Of a stretch of DNA of 64,000 nt, positions 52,830-63,957 are shown in pieces; the stretch's first letter is position 1; each line of letters opens with the position of its first letter. Made by a program: the position numbers and the translations under genes. Source of the DNA: Anaspis maculata (Eukaryota > Arthropoda > Insecta > Coleoptera > Scraptiidae); assembly GCA_949128115.1 (NCBI GenBank), contig OX421964.1, positions 35,518,177 through 35,582,176 on the forward strand, given 5' to 3'. The notes below the pieces were generated by a model, which made no database searches, was not told the DNA's origin, and saw nothing but the letters and a program-made list of their open reading frames with translations.

Positions 52830-55110
52830 GGCCGAGCCGTAGCTTCGGAGTCATTTTAAAAAATTTATAACTATTGACTGGTTCCTCGCACTGATGTGGA
52901 TTTTCAATAAAATTAAGTTCAAATTCTCCTCTAAATACAGGGTGTCCCATAATTAGCGTGCAATACTCCACCAGCAGATTCTACGGTTGAAAATAAGAAA
53001 AAAAGTTTCCATAAACATAGGTCGAAAAATGCTTCATAAGCGAGCTACAGCCCTCTAAAAGTAGTACCCTGAAGATGGATTTTATTCAATATTTTCGAAA
53101 CTGTTGACAGCAGAATCATGAAATTTTGCACATTTGCCAATCTTTTGACGTCTAATAATATGCAATAATAATAATTTCAAAATTCTATCCAGAAATGGGT
53201 CAGACTGTGGGGGTGGGGAGTAAAATCACCCCAACTTTTTCAAGTGTCGTTTTTTTGCAACTTTAGCATGAAGTTATGAAACGTTAAAGCATTTCGCATG
53301 AAAAAGGTCCTCTTGTTCAACTCCGATAGGAAGCACCGTTCTCGAGTAAAATCGATTTGAAAATTACCCTACCTGTCATAAAAATTCATAATGAAATTAC
53401 AAAAAGAAAAAAATTGAGCGTAGGCCATGGAACACGACTGCTATGCTTGGAGAAAAATAATTAAGACAGGGTGACAGATTCATGACATGAGTGACAGTGT
53501 GTTTGAAAGTTGTGTTTTAGGGGTTTCTGATGCGACTAAAAAAGTTGTTGACGGGAATATTTTTTATTTTATTTTTTTCGCCAAGTAGAAACTCCTCCAA
53601 GAAAAAATGTACGGGCATTGCTATCAAATTTTGTAAATTTCAAAAAAAAATTGAAAATTTTTGATTTTGATTTTTGAAAATTAGAAAACTAGATAGCATC
53701 GACAATGCATCTTTCCCCAAGAAAGTCGCATGCCAAATTTGAACTTTCTATTCCAAAAAAAAGGTACCAAAAATGTTTTCTACTAATTCACTTTTTCATG
53801 TCTACGAGAAATCATTTTTGGTACTTTTTTTTTGAAAATAGAAAATTCAAATTTGGCATTCGACTTTCTTGGGGAAAGATGCATTGTCGATGCTATCTAG
53901 TTTTCTAATTTTCAAAAATCAAAATCAAAAATTTTCAAATTTTTTTTGGAATTTTCAAAATTTGATAGCAATGCCTGTACATTTTCTTTTTGGAGGAGTT
54001 TCTACTTGACGAAAAAAATAAAATAAGACCGGTTCCCGTCAACAACTTCTTTAGTCGAATCAGAAACCCCTTAAAGCTAATTAAAGAAGTTTTATTGCGG
54101 GTACTGTTTTGTAAAAATTGAATGTTTCAAAAACCAAGAGCTAGCAGACATGCACTTCGTGTATGGCTGCTGTAATGATCATGCTCTGGCCTGTCACCTG
54201 TCTCGATTATTTTTTTCCCAAAGATAGAAGTCGTGTTCCATGGCCTACGCTCAATTTTTATTTATTTTTTGTAATTCTCATTATGAATTTTTATGACATG
54301 TAGGGTAAGTTTCAAATCGATTTTACCCGAGAACGGTGCTTCCTATCGAAGTTGAACAAGGGGACATTTTTATTGCAAAATGCTTTGGGGTTTCATAATT
54401 TTATGCTAAAGTTGCAAGAAATCGGCACTTGAAAAAGTTGGGGTGATTTTACCCCCCACCCCCCACAGTCTGACCCATTTCTGGATAGAATTTTGAAATT
54501 GTTATTTTTACATATTATTAGACATGAAGAGATTGGCCGCTGTGCAAAATTTCATGATTTTGCTGTTGACAGTTTCGCAGATATTAAATAAAAACCATCT
54601 TCAGGGTACCACTTTTAGAGGGCTGTAGCTCGCTTATGAAGCATTTTTCGACCTATGTTTATAGGACTTTTTTTCTTAGTTTGGATCGCAGAATCTGCTG
54701 GTGAAGTATTGCACGCTAATTATGGGACACCCTGTATAACTCCGCATATGTATTATTGTAAAATGATAAGAACGGGTACTTGATCGCATGTGATAACTTT
54801 CGAGATCGGCTTCTGAAATGCCGGCCAGAAGCCAGGCCGGCTTCTGAAATGCAGCATTCAACGGCGATGCCGCGTCACACTAATTTGTTATTTTTGTAAT
54901 TGTTTATCATTATTCCGTCGAGATTTTTCTTGGTTCGGGATAGAAGGTCATGAGCTACCCATTGGAGTGAAAATTTTTCGCAAAAACCTTTTTGTCTAGG
55001 ACTAGATGCTGTGACGGACGGACGGACGGACGGACAAAGCGAGGACAAAACCGCCTTCCCGTTTGGAGAAGTGCGCTAAAAAGTTGGAAAATAGCGATTT
55101 GCACTCCCAG
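52830..55110 (+). repeat. AGATTTTTCTTGGTTCG family copy 3, split by the 52938-54734 element
   Basis: The left part 52830-52936 (GGCCGAGCCGTAGCTTCGGA) and right part 54736-55110 (TGCATTCAACGG, AGATTTTTCTTGGTTCGGGA, TGAGCTACCCATTGGAGTGA) become continuous and collinear with the inverted copy at 49490-50460 once the foldback is removed. A short GGAC repeat run lies at 55017-55035. Confidence 0.65.
52938..54734. mobile_element. 1.8-kb near-perfect palindromic foldback element
   Basis: CAGGGTGTCCCATAATTAGC at the left and GCTAATTATGGGACACCCTG at the right, TA on both sides. The arms pair over about 870 bp with little divergence: GCTTCATAAGCGAGCTACAG, GGTCAGACTGTGGGGG, CGAGTAAAATCGATTT and ATGCATCTTTCCCCAAGAAA each find their complement. 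The loop is only about 45 bp near 53795. No credible ORF. The high arm identity suggests recent origin or ongoing conversion between the arms. Confidence 0.9.
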
Positions 55111-55450
55111 CTTCCTCATTGAATACTGAAATAAACGTAATAAATATGGAAAATCTGAACAAACTAGCTTGTAGAAGATTGAATCATCTATACAAAATGC
55201 CGTGATGTCATGTATGCATCTTTGTCGACTTAGCTGCGGAGCGCTATCAAAGTTGGGGTACATGACTAGTGACGCGTCGCATATGTGGTCAAACTGGAAC
55301 GACGCTGCGGTTATTGTTTAATTGATTATAAAACATGAATAAATGATTTGGAAATATTAAGTGCTTTTTTGAACGTCTGGTAACTATTGTTGGGAATGTA
55401 ACTCCGCGGATGAACGCTTTGTTATCTATAAAGTTTATTGTTTGACAAAA

Positions 55451-55636
55451 TACCGTATGTTCGTTAAAATCATGAATTGGGGCAGGCTGTGAACTTCGAA
55501 ACGTATGTCCAAAATGTATTCCATGACGACAGCTCATCATGTTGACATCACATTTGAGTGATTATTGATAAATTCACGACATACGTTTTTACTTCCATAG
55601 CCTGCCCTCATTCATGATTTCAACGAACATACGATA
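55451..55636. mobile_element. MITE copy 2, CCGTATGTTCG ends
   Basis: Same family as 6357-6541, in inverted orientation relative to it. The ends are CCGTATGTTCGTTAAAATCA and TTTCAACGAACATACG, and the inner GACATACGTTTTTACTTCCA matches the complement of the first copy. Confidence 0.82.
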
Positions 55637-55977
55637 GAATAGAAATCTAGGACGAAAGACTAGGTTGCTAGGGAATTTCTGAATTTGTCGTTTCTAGTCA
55701 TATATTTGTAGCATCGAAATATGTAGTTCGAAAATAGTATCGTGACACTCAGGCTTAAAACTAAGGCAAGTACTCACTCGTATTTTGTAACACAATATGT
55801 ATAATAATTGAAAAACGTGATTCACGTTAGATAATGAGATGTTTTTCAACTGATTTCTGATAAACAATGATCATTCAACAACAGCTCGGAGATAATAAAC
55901 AACAACTGTCCACCTGAACAATGGGGTTGGAAATGAAACATTTCTCTGTTGATGCCTATTAGAACCCAGGATAACGT

Positions 55978-56184
55978 GCTCTCGAAAATCTGCTGATTTC
56001 CTGCAGATGCTTGAAAAACTGCGAAAAGCTTTTTGGATGCAGAAAAGCTGACCTCAAGTGTAGCAAGTTCTGCCACCACTGCGGTGGAGCCACCTGTTCT
56101 GACGCTTCCTGCATTGTCGTTTCGGAAGACGATGATGATGACTACAATGATAACTCTTATTATCAGTATCTACCCAAACGTTAA
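55978..56184 (+). pseudogene. Cysteine-rich CXC-like fragment of a transposon protein
   Basis: The frame ending at TAA 56182-56184 reads ISCRCLKNCEKLFGCRKADL, then KCSKFCHHCGGATCSDASC, then an acidic tail. The regular CxC / Cx3-6C spacing resembles the Tesmin/TSO1-like cysteine-rich segment found at the end of some insect DNA-transposon proteins. Upstream the frame is closed by a stop at 55975-55977, and no other part of the protein is recognisable, so it is a relic. A different frame over it (56033-56215) is a shadow. Confidence 0.55.
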
Positions 56185-56584
56185 ACAGAGCACGCAATTT
56201 TTCCAAATCATTTGATCATGTATTATAATCAATTAAACAATGGCCGGAACGTCGTATCAGTTTGACCACATATGCGACGCGTCACAAATCATGTACCCCA
56301 ACTTTGATAGCGCTCCGCAGCTAAGTAGACAAAGATGGATAGATGACATCAGGGGATTTTCTATAGATGATTATATCCTCTACAAGCTAGTTTGATCAGA
56401 TTTTCCATATTTATTACGTTAATTTCAGTATTCAATAAGGAAGCAGGGAGTGCAAATCGCTATTTTTCAAGTTTTTCTTTTTTTCTTAGGTTTCCCGAAA
56501 TTATGTGGAATGAAACTTGGGTTTTTCAGATCCAATTTTTCATCCTCTACATTGTCATAGTTTTCTTATCGATTCTAGGGTTTT

Positions 56585-57080
56585 TGTTAGTTTTCCAGAA
56601 GAACCACTTCATCAACAGAATTGTCGCGCAACTTCGAACGTGGTTCACGGCTAAACTCGTGAAGCTAATAATTGGCCTGGAGAATTTTTCAGTGGAGCAT
56701 TCAATTCTCTACAACTTTGTCGCTCACAATTTTCGGATATCTCTTGTCGTTCTCACAGCATTCAAGAAGGAAGGTCACGCGGACAGTTTTTCCACTCCAC
56801 TAGACCGGCGCGCAACTTTGACTGGGATAAACGGCTAAAATGAAGAAGTTAGACTTATGCCCCCCAGAGACTTTTTTGTAGATTATTGAATTCCCTACAA
56901 CTTTGGCCCTAACAGTTCTTACACATCTCTCACCGATCTCTCACTGTTTCAGAAGAAAGACCGCGGCGCATGTTTTTCCATCTTCTCCAAATTTTTCTCC
57001 ATGTTTCCCGGCATGAGTGGAAATGAAACTTTGGTTTTTCTTATTCAGTTTTTCATTCTCTAATCGCCATATTTTTTTCA
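56585..57080 (-). repeat. CAAAGTTGCGC repeat family, inverted copy 4
   Basis: TTTTCGGATATCTCTTGTCG, GCGCGCAACTTTGACTGGG and CCGCGGCGCATGTTTTTCC are reverse complements of 50530-50860. The + strand frame 56392-56838 lies over it and is rejected. Confidence 0.68.
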
Positions 57081-57687
57081 TCCTGCCCCTAATTTGTTAC
57101 AAGTTGAATCCTTATTTTACTGGACTATTGGTGACAATAGATTATTCGTTGTTTGCTGGCGCTTGGAATCTTCTTCTCAAATTGGAATTGGAAACTCGAA
57201 TTGGAAATATTCCAACTCAAATGAATAACTCATGGTCTTGATACACAAACCAAGAGAAAGCTTGCCGAAATAACGATGAACAAGCACAATAGTAACATTT
57301 GAGTGTGCGGTGACGCAAAAGAAATAAGTAATAGATAAGTATTACCAAAACTCAATTTTGCGCCCCTGAAATTTTTGCGCCTGTGGCAAATGCCACCTTC
57401 GCCACGCCCTCGTTGCGGCACTGCCAACCGTTAACCTAAAATCCCTATAGTTTTTGCGGGCCTAGTACCGCTAACGCTTATTTTTTGGCGGATTTTGAGG
57501 TGTAGAAACTCCTCAGTGACGGACGGAGGTACGTATAGGAAATTATGGCTCTACGCCTACTCCTCCAAGAGATGTCACTTATGTAAGTCACCAGTGAATC
57601 AATAAAATAAGAGTGACAAAATCACCTTCGATTGGTAGCCATTAAAATCGTCAAATACTGTTAAGGATCTCGCATATGGGTTCTTTC

Positions 57688-58135
57688 ATAATTATTGAGA
57701 CGATCGTTTTGAAACACACACTGTTTATTACTGCGTACTACTATAGAATACACGTCGGCCATTACTTGCGCTTGGGTATATCGCTTTAACTTCTCGCTGT
57801 TATCACTCTGAATTGAATACTGGTCCGTCAGTGAACGCCTAGTTGTTTATATACCTGCGACTGTTGTTCTGGAATTTTCCACCGGTTCCCCGGCAAATTT
57901 TATTTTGATTGCTGCGTATTTTCTCGAGGCGACTCTGAAACACACTTTTCGCGTGCATTACCACGTGCCCTGGACCGGCAGCACCTACGCCAATTGGTAA
58001 GATGTGTCTTACTAGTCTATTGGAATCTCCCATGTTATTTAAATTGCAAACCATCGCGTATGTTTTCGAATGTTCAGAGCTCAGAGCTTCCCACTTGTGA
58101 CACTGCGATGTGATGCTAATAGTTTAGAAAGATCA
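57688..58135 (+). repeat. Diverged partial LTR copy
   Basis: TTGAGACGATCGTTTTGAAA, CACACTGTTTATTACTGCGT and CAGCACCTACGCCAATTGG correspond in order to 49749, 49766 and about 50051 of the solo LTR. The ends are missing or too diverged to place. Confidence 0.65.
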
Positions 58136-58328
58136 GGTGTGCTTGTATATTTTTAGACAATATTATTATATACGTCAGACATGTCAGGTCGACGTTTGGC
58201 ATGTCAGAAGCTTTTTTGCAATAATTCATCATAATTAAAATGTCAACATCGTGCAGAAAAAAGTGGGACTTCTATGGATATATCCGTTGTGAGGTTTCCC
58301 AAGACGATTAAGACCATTTCGAGAATGA

Positions 58329-58388
58329 TGTCTATCTGTCTGTCTGTCTGTCTGTCTGTCTGCCTGCCTGCCTGCCTGCCTGCCTGTG
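58329..58388 (+). repeat. (CTGT)n(CTGC)n microsatellite
   Basis: About six CTGT units are followed by about seven CTGC units, a compound tetranucleotide repeat. Confidence 0.9.
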
Positions 58389-58389
58389 T

Positions 58390-60350
58390 GTACAATCGTA
58401 AATAATGAATTACTCCACTGACAATTTCAGCCGACTTCAGCCGTTCCTCACTACCGATTTTGCTGTTAGAAAAAGGTTTCTTATTCTATGTTTTCAGTAG
58501 AACGCGTTACAGTGAAATGTGGAGTAGGTATTTGAGGTCTCAAATTGGTCTACAATGAATAAAAATACTTAATTATTGAGTACTTAGTAGGAGAATCATT
58601 CCCTTATGACTGTATATGAGTACTCCTGCACTTCAGCAATTTCCACTCCAGTGGGTACATAAGAATAAAGAGAGAATTGCAAAGAGGAGCGATCGCGGGC
58701 ATCGATTCCTCATTAGCGACCGGGTTTTTATTATTATTGTCGCATTTACTGTTTGAAAGAGAGCGACTCCGGTTTATTTGTTTCAAAATAATAATGGAGA
58801 TTGCAGTTTGAAGATGGCGGCGGAATTGTGGCGTGGATTTTAATGGAATTATACGTATAGAAATGACGCTGAATACGGAGAAAAGTGAAAAGGGGTCATC
58901 CAGAACATTCATTTATGAATGAGGTCCGCTTTGAAATTATCGAAATTGCCGGGCGCATTGTTCCTCTTAGCTTCGTGGCTTCAATTCAACAATGTCCAAT
59001 TTTGTTTTCGGATTATTGTGAACTGTGAACTATACATTCCAACTTATGAGAAAACGATAGGTTCATGCCTCTATGGTTATAAACTGTGTATAATTCGCAC
59101 TTTAGAATAGCAAAAGTTATTACGTCCATATGGCATTGTTCATGAGAATCAAACTGGATTTGATTTCTTTTCTCCAATATAGTTGAATTATATTTTATTC
59201 TGTCATCAAAGGCGTATTTTAATTACTTAGGACTTTATTGCACATCAGGAGGCATAAATTGCACATTCTGTATACGATCCAAACATATCACGCTGCTCTG
59301 TTTTATTTGGTACAGTTCCTAAATATTTAACACAGGATGGTGGCTGGTGTGAAATTTACCTTTCCACCTTACGCTTTATTGCAGACAAGCTGACGTTTAA
59401 ACTGCCCACATTCTTTACAATTTCTATTTAAAACACACCATAAGCAATTGAGCATATCATAGCGTACTACTTATCTACACCAACAATATTTACCCTTCTG
59501 TTTCGCCCGAAAGGTATGTAATGGTGAGGCTTTTTCGGACCATGACGGTGGTGATGGTGATGCTTTTTCCCGTGCCTCGACATCATTTTCGATATGAACG
59601 CAAAACTCTACATATCACAGTTTGGACTTGGTCCCTAAATTTTACATCACAGACAATTTTCCACTGATATGTATTGTGTACGCGTGTTTAAAGGGAACAT
59701 TCGAGCAGACTGTGCCAGGAGTCCTGTCGATGCTAAAAATAAATAACGGTCCACCGTCGCATACAAGTCGGGACAATCCACGATTTTTTGATATCTTATA
59801 CACTTTGATCGTACTCATTGAAAGACTGTGGAAGCGTGAACAACTATAAAGGTGAATGATATATCACTCTATGGTGTTTTCTATTGGTAGCAAAAACCTG
59901 TACGTATATACCAAAGAAGAAATAGTTGCCGTACAAGCTTATTGAATTTTCTAAAATTAACCCATGGCCGTCTCTATTGGGTCTTGCCCGAAGCCCGCGC
60001 GATTAAAAATAAATACGGGATTCTGCAAACGCACACCAGAGGATGTTGTGTGTGCGGGTGTATGGGGGAATTTGTTTCTTTTATTCTGGTTATGTGGGCG
60101 ACTCCGCGGCAGCACGGAAACACAGTGCATGCAATGATGAGTCACGTGAAATTTGTGCTAAATCGGACTGACGGATGTGCGAGCTTTTCAATTTTTGCAG
60201 GAAAGCAGGAAGAATGATTCTCTGTTTACTCTAGAACCGACGAAAAATAAATTCGCTTTTGTATACGTTATGGGGAAAAAGTACATAGTATTTACGCTTC
60301 AAATTCGTTCAAATATATCAAAATAATTGGGCAGTTCGTGTGCTCACATA
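58390..60350. other. Intergenic DNA, no supported gene
   Basis: Short ORFs (58604-58912 minus, 59622-59849 plus, 59942-60217 plus) lack motifs. A GGTGGTGATGGTGATG run occurs near 59546. Confidence 0.5.
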
Positions 60351-60358
60351 ACTAAATA

Positions 60359-61013
60359 CAGGTGAACTTTTCCCACCTTTAATTTGTCGCTGGACAATTT
60401 TTTTTTTTTGAAAAAATCTGAAACAGGTCGATTTTTTTTTGAGGAAGACATAATTATATAACTAGTGTATTCTCAATCTTTCCGTTCCACCTCTCTAGGC
60501 AGGGTAGCTACTCTTTCAAAAATTTCAAATGGGATAAGGGATCAAGTTTCACATCATTTTGACGGTCTTTCAATTCTCCTCACTGCACTTGAAAAAGATT
60601 GAAATCCATCAACTCATTATAAAGTTGCGAGTTTTCCAAAAATCGGATTCTTTTTTCTTTTGTGTCAACATTGTACCTGAAAAATCAGTTGATCCCTTCA
60701 GTAAACGTGATTGGAAGAAACCACGAACATCAAATTCAGGCTATCATTTTTCAACCCATCATGGTTACAACTAAGAACTAAGCTAGGGTATAGGGGGTGA
60801 AAATACCCTATACCCTATTCAGAATTTTCAATTGCAACAGGAGCTGAAATAGCGTAGTCACCCTGCCTAGAGGGGTGGAACGGAAATATAAAAAATACGC
60901 TAGTTACATACATGTCTCCCTCGAAAAAAAAATCGACCAGTTTCAGCTTTTTTTCTGAAAAAAAAAAGTGCAACAAGGAATTGGAGGTGGGTCCTTCTCA
61001 AAAAATCACCCTG
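60359..61013. mobile_element. 655-bp foldback element, CAGGTGA / TCACCCTG ends
   Basis: The arms pair via AACAGGTCGATTTTTTTTTG against AAAAAAAAATCGACCAGTTT, TCCGTTCCACCTCTCTAGGC against GCCTAGAGGGGTGGAACGGA, and CAGGGTAGCTAC against a diverged GTAGTCACCCTG. It belongs to the same end type as the other CAGGGTG elements. Confidence 0.75.
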
Positions 61014-61023
61014 CATGTATGTA

Positions 61024-61200
61024 CAAAGTGTTTAAAATAATTGTACCACATTCCGAGGCCAGAACGATCTATGGAATCCACTCAAGATCAAGAACACGAG
61101 AAAAATATTCAAAATTTAAAGGTTGTAACTTCGCTCGTGTTCTTGAGTGGATTCCATATATCGCTCTGGACTCGGAATGCGATACTTTTGAGACACCCTG
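61024..61200. mobile_element. 177-bp MITE, CAAAGTGTTT / CACCCTG ends, TA-flanked
   Basis: TGGAATCCACTCAAGATCAA with GAACACGAG on the left, CTCGTGTTCTTGAGTGGATTCC on the right (written in parts); CACATTCCGAGG against CTCGGAATGCG. It abuts the 60359-61013 element. Confidence 0.8.
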
Positions 61201-61930
61201 TACACCTATGCGACGTTATAAATGAAGAAGACATTGAAAAGTTTCATCAGCGAAGAAAATCCCAATTTGATATGTCCTCTTGAAGTTGGTGATTTTCGAA
61301 GGTACAAATGTGAATTTATTCAACATTCCACAAGAAAAATACGGATGCTTAATCTTGGGTTTTGAAATTTTCCCTATTTCATGGATCAATATCAGAAATA
61401 ATGTACACCAAGAGACGCCCTACGTTGCCTAAAGAATACAATATAAATGCCAAATGGTGAAATCAGTGAGCATCAGAGGTTCTCGGATCGAAAGACCACT
61501 GGTGGCGTATGTGTTCGTGTTAAATAATTCTGCAATAAAGGTTTCTTGTCTTTGCCAAAGACAGAATGATGAAAGAATTTTTTTGCGATGCCCAAAATGT
61601 AATATTGCTCACAGATTTCCCAGAAAAATATGTAAGTTGTGGCCAGCGCAACTCTTCACGTAAGAGTGCACGATCAATTTAATAAGTGACGTGACTGAAT
61701 TGACAACATGCATGGAATATAAATATCGCTTTAGCCACAGAGGCTTTAACTGATGGCCTCGTAGTTGTTCGCTTTGTAGCTATTTTGAATTCAACAGTGA
61801 TCAGCTCCCTGGCCATGCCGCCTACATACGCGCGTCTTCTATTCGAGAATAATTCAGTTCATCCAGAAAGGCCTTCAAGGCTCTCGTGGCTCTCATTGTC
61901 GTTCCGGTATTTTCCAGCAACGGGCGACAG

Positions 61931-62332
61931 CAGTGGCGTATTTGGGGTAAATTGCGCCCAGGGCAAAACATGAAAATTGCGCCCCTGAATTAGGCTTTTT
62001 TTTCAGAATCCAGGCGGGCCAACGACAAATTCGGCCCTCCTATTAGGCTTTATCTGGATCAGATGAAAAAGTCGAAAGTTGATCCTCTGTTTGGATGTGT
62101 TGGTTTTGGTTTGTTCCCTCTTTCTCTCTCCCATTTCGCTTGTCAATTATTGCTCCCACGAATTATGCCCAGCCTCGTGCCCAACAGTTCAAATATCTAC
62201 ATTATTTCATTTTCTCCTCGATTTTCTCATTTTTCATTTTTCATATCTTCATCTTTTCTCTCATCTGCGCCCCGAGGATCAAAGTGCGCCCATGGCACGT
62301 GCCCCACTTGCCCCCCCGTAGATACGCCTCTG
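61931..62332. mobile_element. hAT-like MITE, 402 bp, with 8-bp target duplication
   Basis: CAGTGGCGTA and TACGCCTCTG are near-perfect 10-bp inverted ends. GGCGACAG is present on both sides (61923-61930 and 62333-62340). The inside is C/T rich (GCGCCCCTGAA, TTTTTTTTCAG). The flanks (61700-61922 and 62341-62530) are continuous once it is removed and share LTR-like words (CGTCACCTCCAACAAGTTT) with 50051-50080, perhaps a third distant LTR copy. Confidence 0.87.
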
Positions 62333-62534
62333 GGCGACAGTCCATTCGCGATAGCTCTGGAAAAGTCGGAATACTCCGGAAAGTTCCAGATATACGGCTC
62401 CTCCACCAATTATGTAGGTGCGTGTCTTATTCGCGCGTCGTCACCTCCAACAAGTTTCACAACAATATCAATTTACATTGCCGAGTCCGCTTTGTATTCG
62501 GATGGCCTTCAACTACCTACTTTTAAATGACACT

Positions 62535-63957
62535 CAGACCCATTTACCATTTCTATGTATATTGTCGTTTATGTCCGTTTGGAAGGAGGTGATCAAAGAT
62601 GTTATTTGTTTCTCTAGGCCCGTTGGAGTCTTTGGATTGTTGAGCTAATTGTCGGTGACTTACTGGCCTATTGGGAGGTCACAAAATATAGTTTCCAACG
62701 ATCTTTTTTAGAGAGTGTCTAGAAGTAAAAACTTATCATTTCTGGTGGTCTTCTTCAGTTTGGTCTTTCAAACTTTGGAATTATTGGGATCATAGTTTTC
62801 TGAGCCATTTTGTGACCTTAGGAACTCACTACTCGCTGATGTAGCGGTGGTTCATTTTATCATTCTAATCTTTTGGACAGTTGCTGTCTTTGGATAGTTA
62901 TTCTACCTTCAATTGCTTTCTTCAGATGGTCATTTTCCCGACCCTATTTTAAGTTCTGCATGTCCTATTTGTTCAGCAGATGCTTTTTCTAGATGGTCAC
63001 TCTTTCTTCTTCACAGCCGTTGGCTTCTTCAGAAGGTTAAATTGATGAAACCACCCCGGTTCTGCTTTCCTTGGTATGTTCAAAATGTTAGTGTCCACAG
63101 ATTTGAAACGTCTATCATCCCTTAGACTATTTTGTACCTTTTTGTGTCATTATTAACGTTGTGTAGACGGCTTCTTGTTCTTTTTTTTGGGCAACGTATA
63201 TTGGCGTCTTCACTTTGGTGTATATTATTTAGAATATTCGTTCACGAAATAAGAAATATTTCAATTTCGCATACGAGATCTACCTTTAAAAATCAGTACC
63301 CCTTGAACCTGAAAATATGATCAATATGAGCAGTGAGCACCGCAAAGCATGGGCTCTAAGCGCCAGCAAAGAAATTTTGTTGATGTCGCTTTTAGTTTTC
63401 GAGATTCGACAAGTTTAGTCCAAATTCGCGTGATTTCGTGATTTTTTTTGAGAAGAATCTAAAAGTGGTTATTCCAGCAGAAATCCGTTAGGTGTAAAAA
63501 AAGTTAATAAAACGTCCGCGGAAAAGTGCTCAGATCTGTACGCAGCTTTAGAACCTATGAGCTTTGTGATCATTATCGAGCGTATATGGAAAGAAAAAAG
63601 ACAGAGAAAACAAAGAAAACGACAAGAAGACCGAAAGTGTGGAAGTACAACAAAAATAAACTGTGCCAGCAACATCGATTCCGTCCCTCTTCAAGGAATG
63701 TTTGTTCTGAGTATTCATTCATTCCAGAACCTGAGAGGAAACGGAAGCCTGAATAAAAAATTCTGTTGGTGCTATCTTCTTAAAATTGGCAACTGTATCA
63801 AGAACAGAAAGCGAAGAAGCGAGCGGAAGAGTCAAAGCAAAAGGAAACAAGCAAGAATCAAAAAACAAAAGGAACAGCAAGAAAAGTGAAACAAAAAAAA
63901 AGTGTCTGCGTAATAAAGGAAGAAAAGGAGGAGGAAGAAAAAGAAAAAAAAACGAAA
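62535..63957. other. Intergenic DNA with a degenerate CTTCAGATGGTCATT-like patch
   Basis: From 62600 to 63050 words such as TTCTTCAGATGGTCATTTT, GTCTTTGGATAGTTATTC and TTCTAGATGGTCACTC recur irregularly, suggesting an old tandem repeat. From 63800 the + strand becomes purine rich (AAG/GAA). The Lys/Arg-rich frame 63557-63889 is low complexity. Confidence 0.45.

Larger units (their letters stand above)
55110..56490. repeat. Inverted repeat flanking a CXC-like fragment and a MITE
   Basis: 55110-55330 and 56240-56490 are reverse complements (TCATATGTGGTCAAACTG-like blocks around ATATGCGACGCGTCAC; GTACCCCAACTTTGATAGCG with CGCTATCAAAGTTGGGGTAC; AGTGCAAATCGC with GCGATTTGCACT). The ends run into the neighbouring families. 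The interior holds MITE copy 2 and a transposon protein fragment. Confidence 0.7.

Noticed and set aside
56392..56838. 148-codon + strand ORF with hydrophobic stretch
   Set aside because: Lies within the inverted repeat and the CAAAGTTGCGC family copy; the same sequence elsewhere is not open.
59942..60217. 91-codon + strand ORF with several Cys
   Set aside because: No family resemblance and no splice or composition support.
63557..63889. Lys/Arg/Gln-rich 110-codon ORF
   Set aside because: Low-complexity purine-rich sequence with an overlapping frame of the same character; more likely an untranslated leader.
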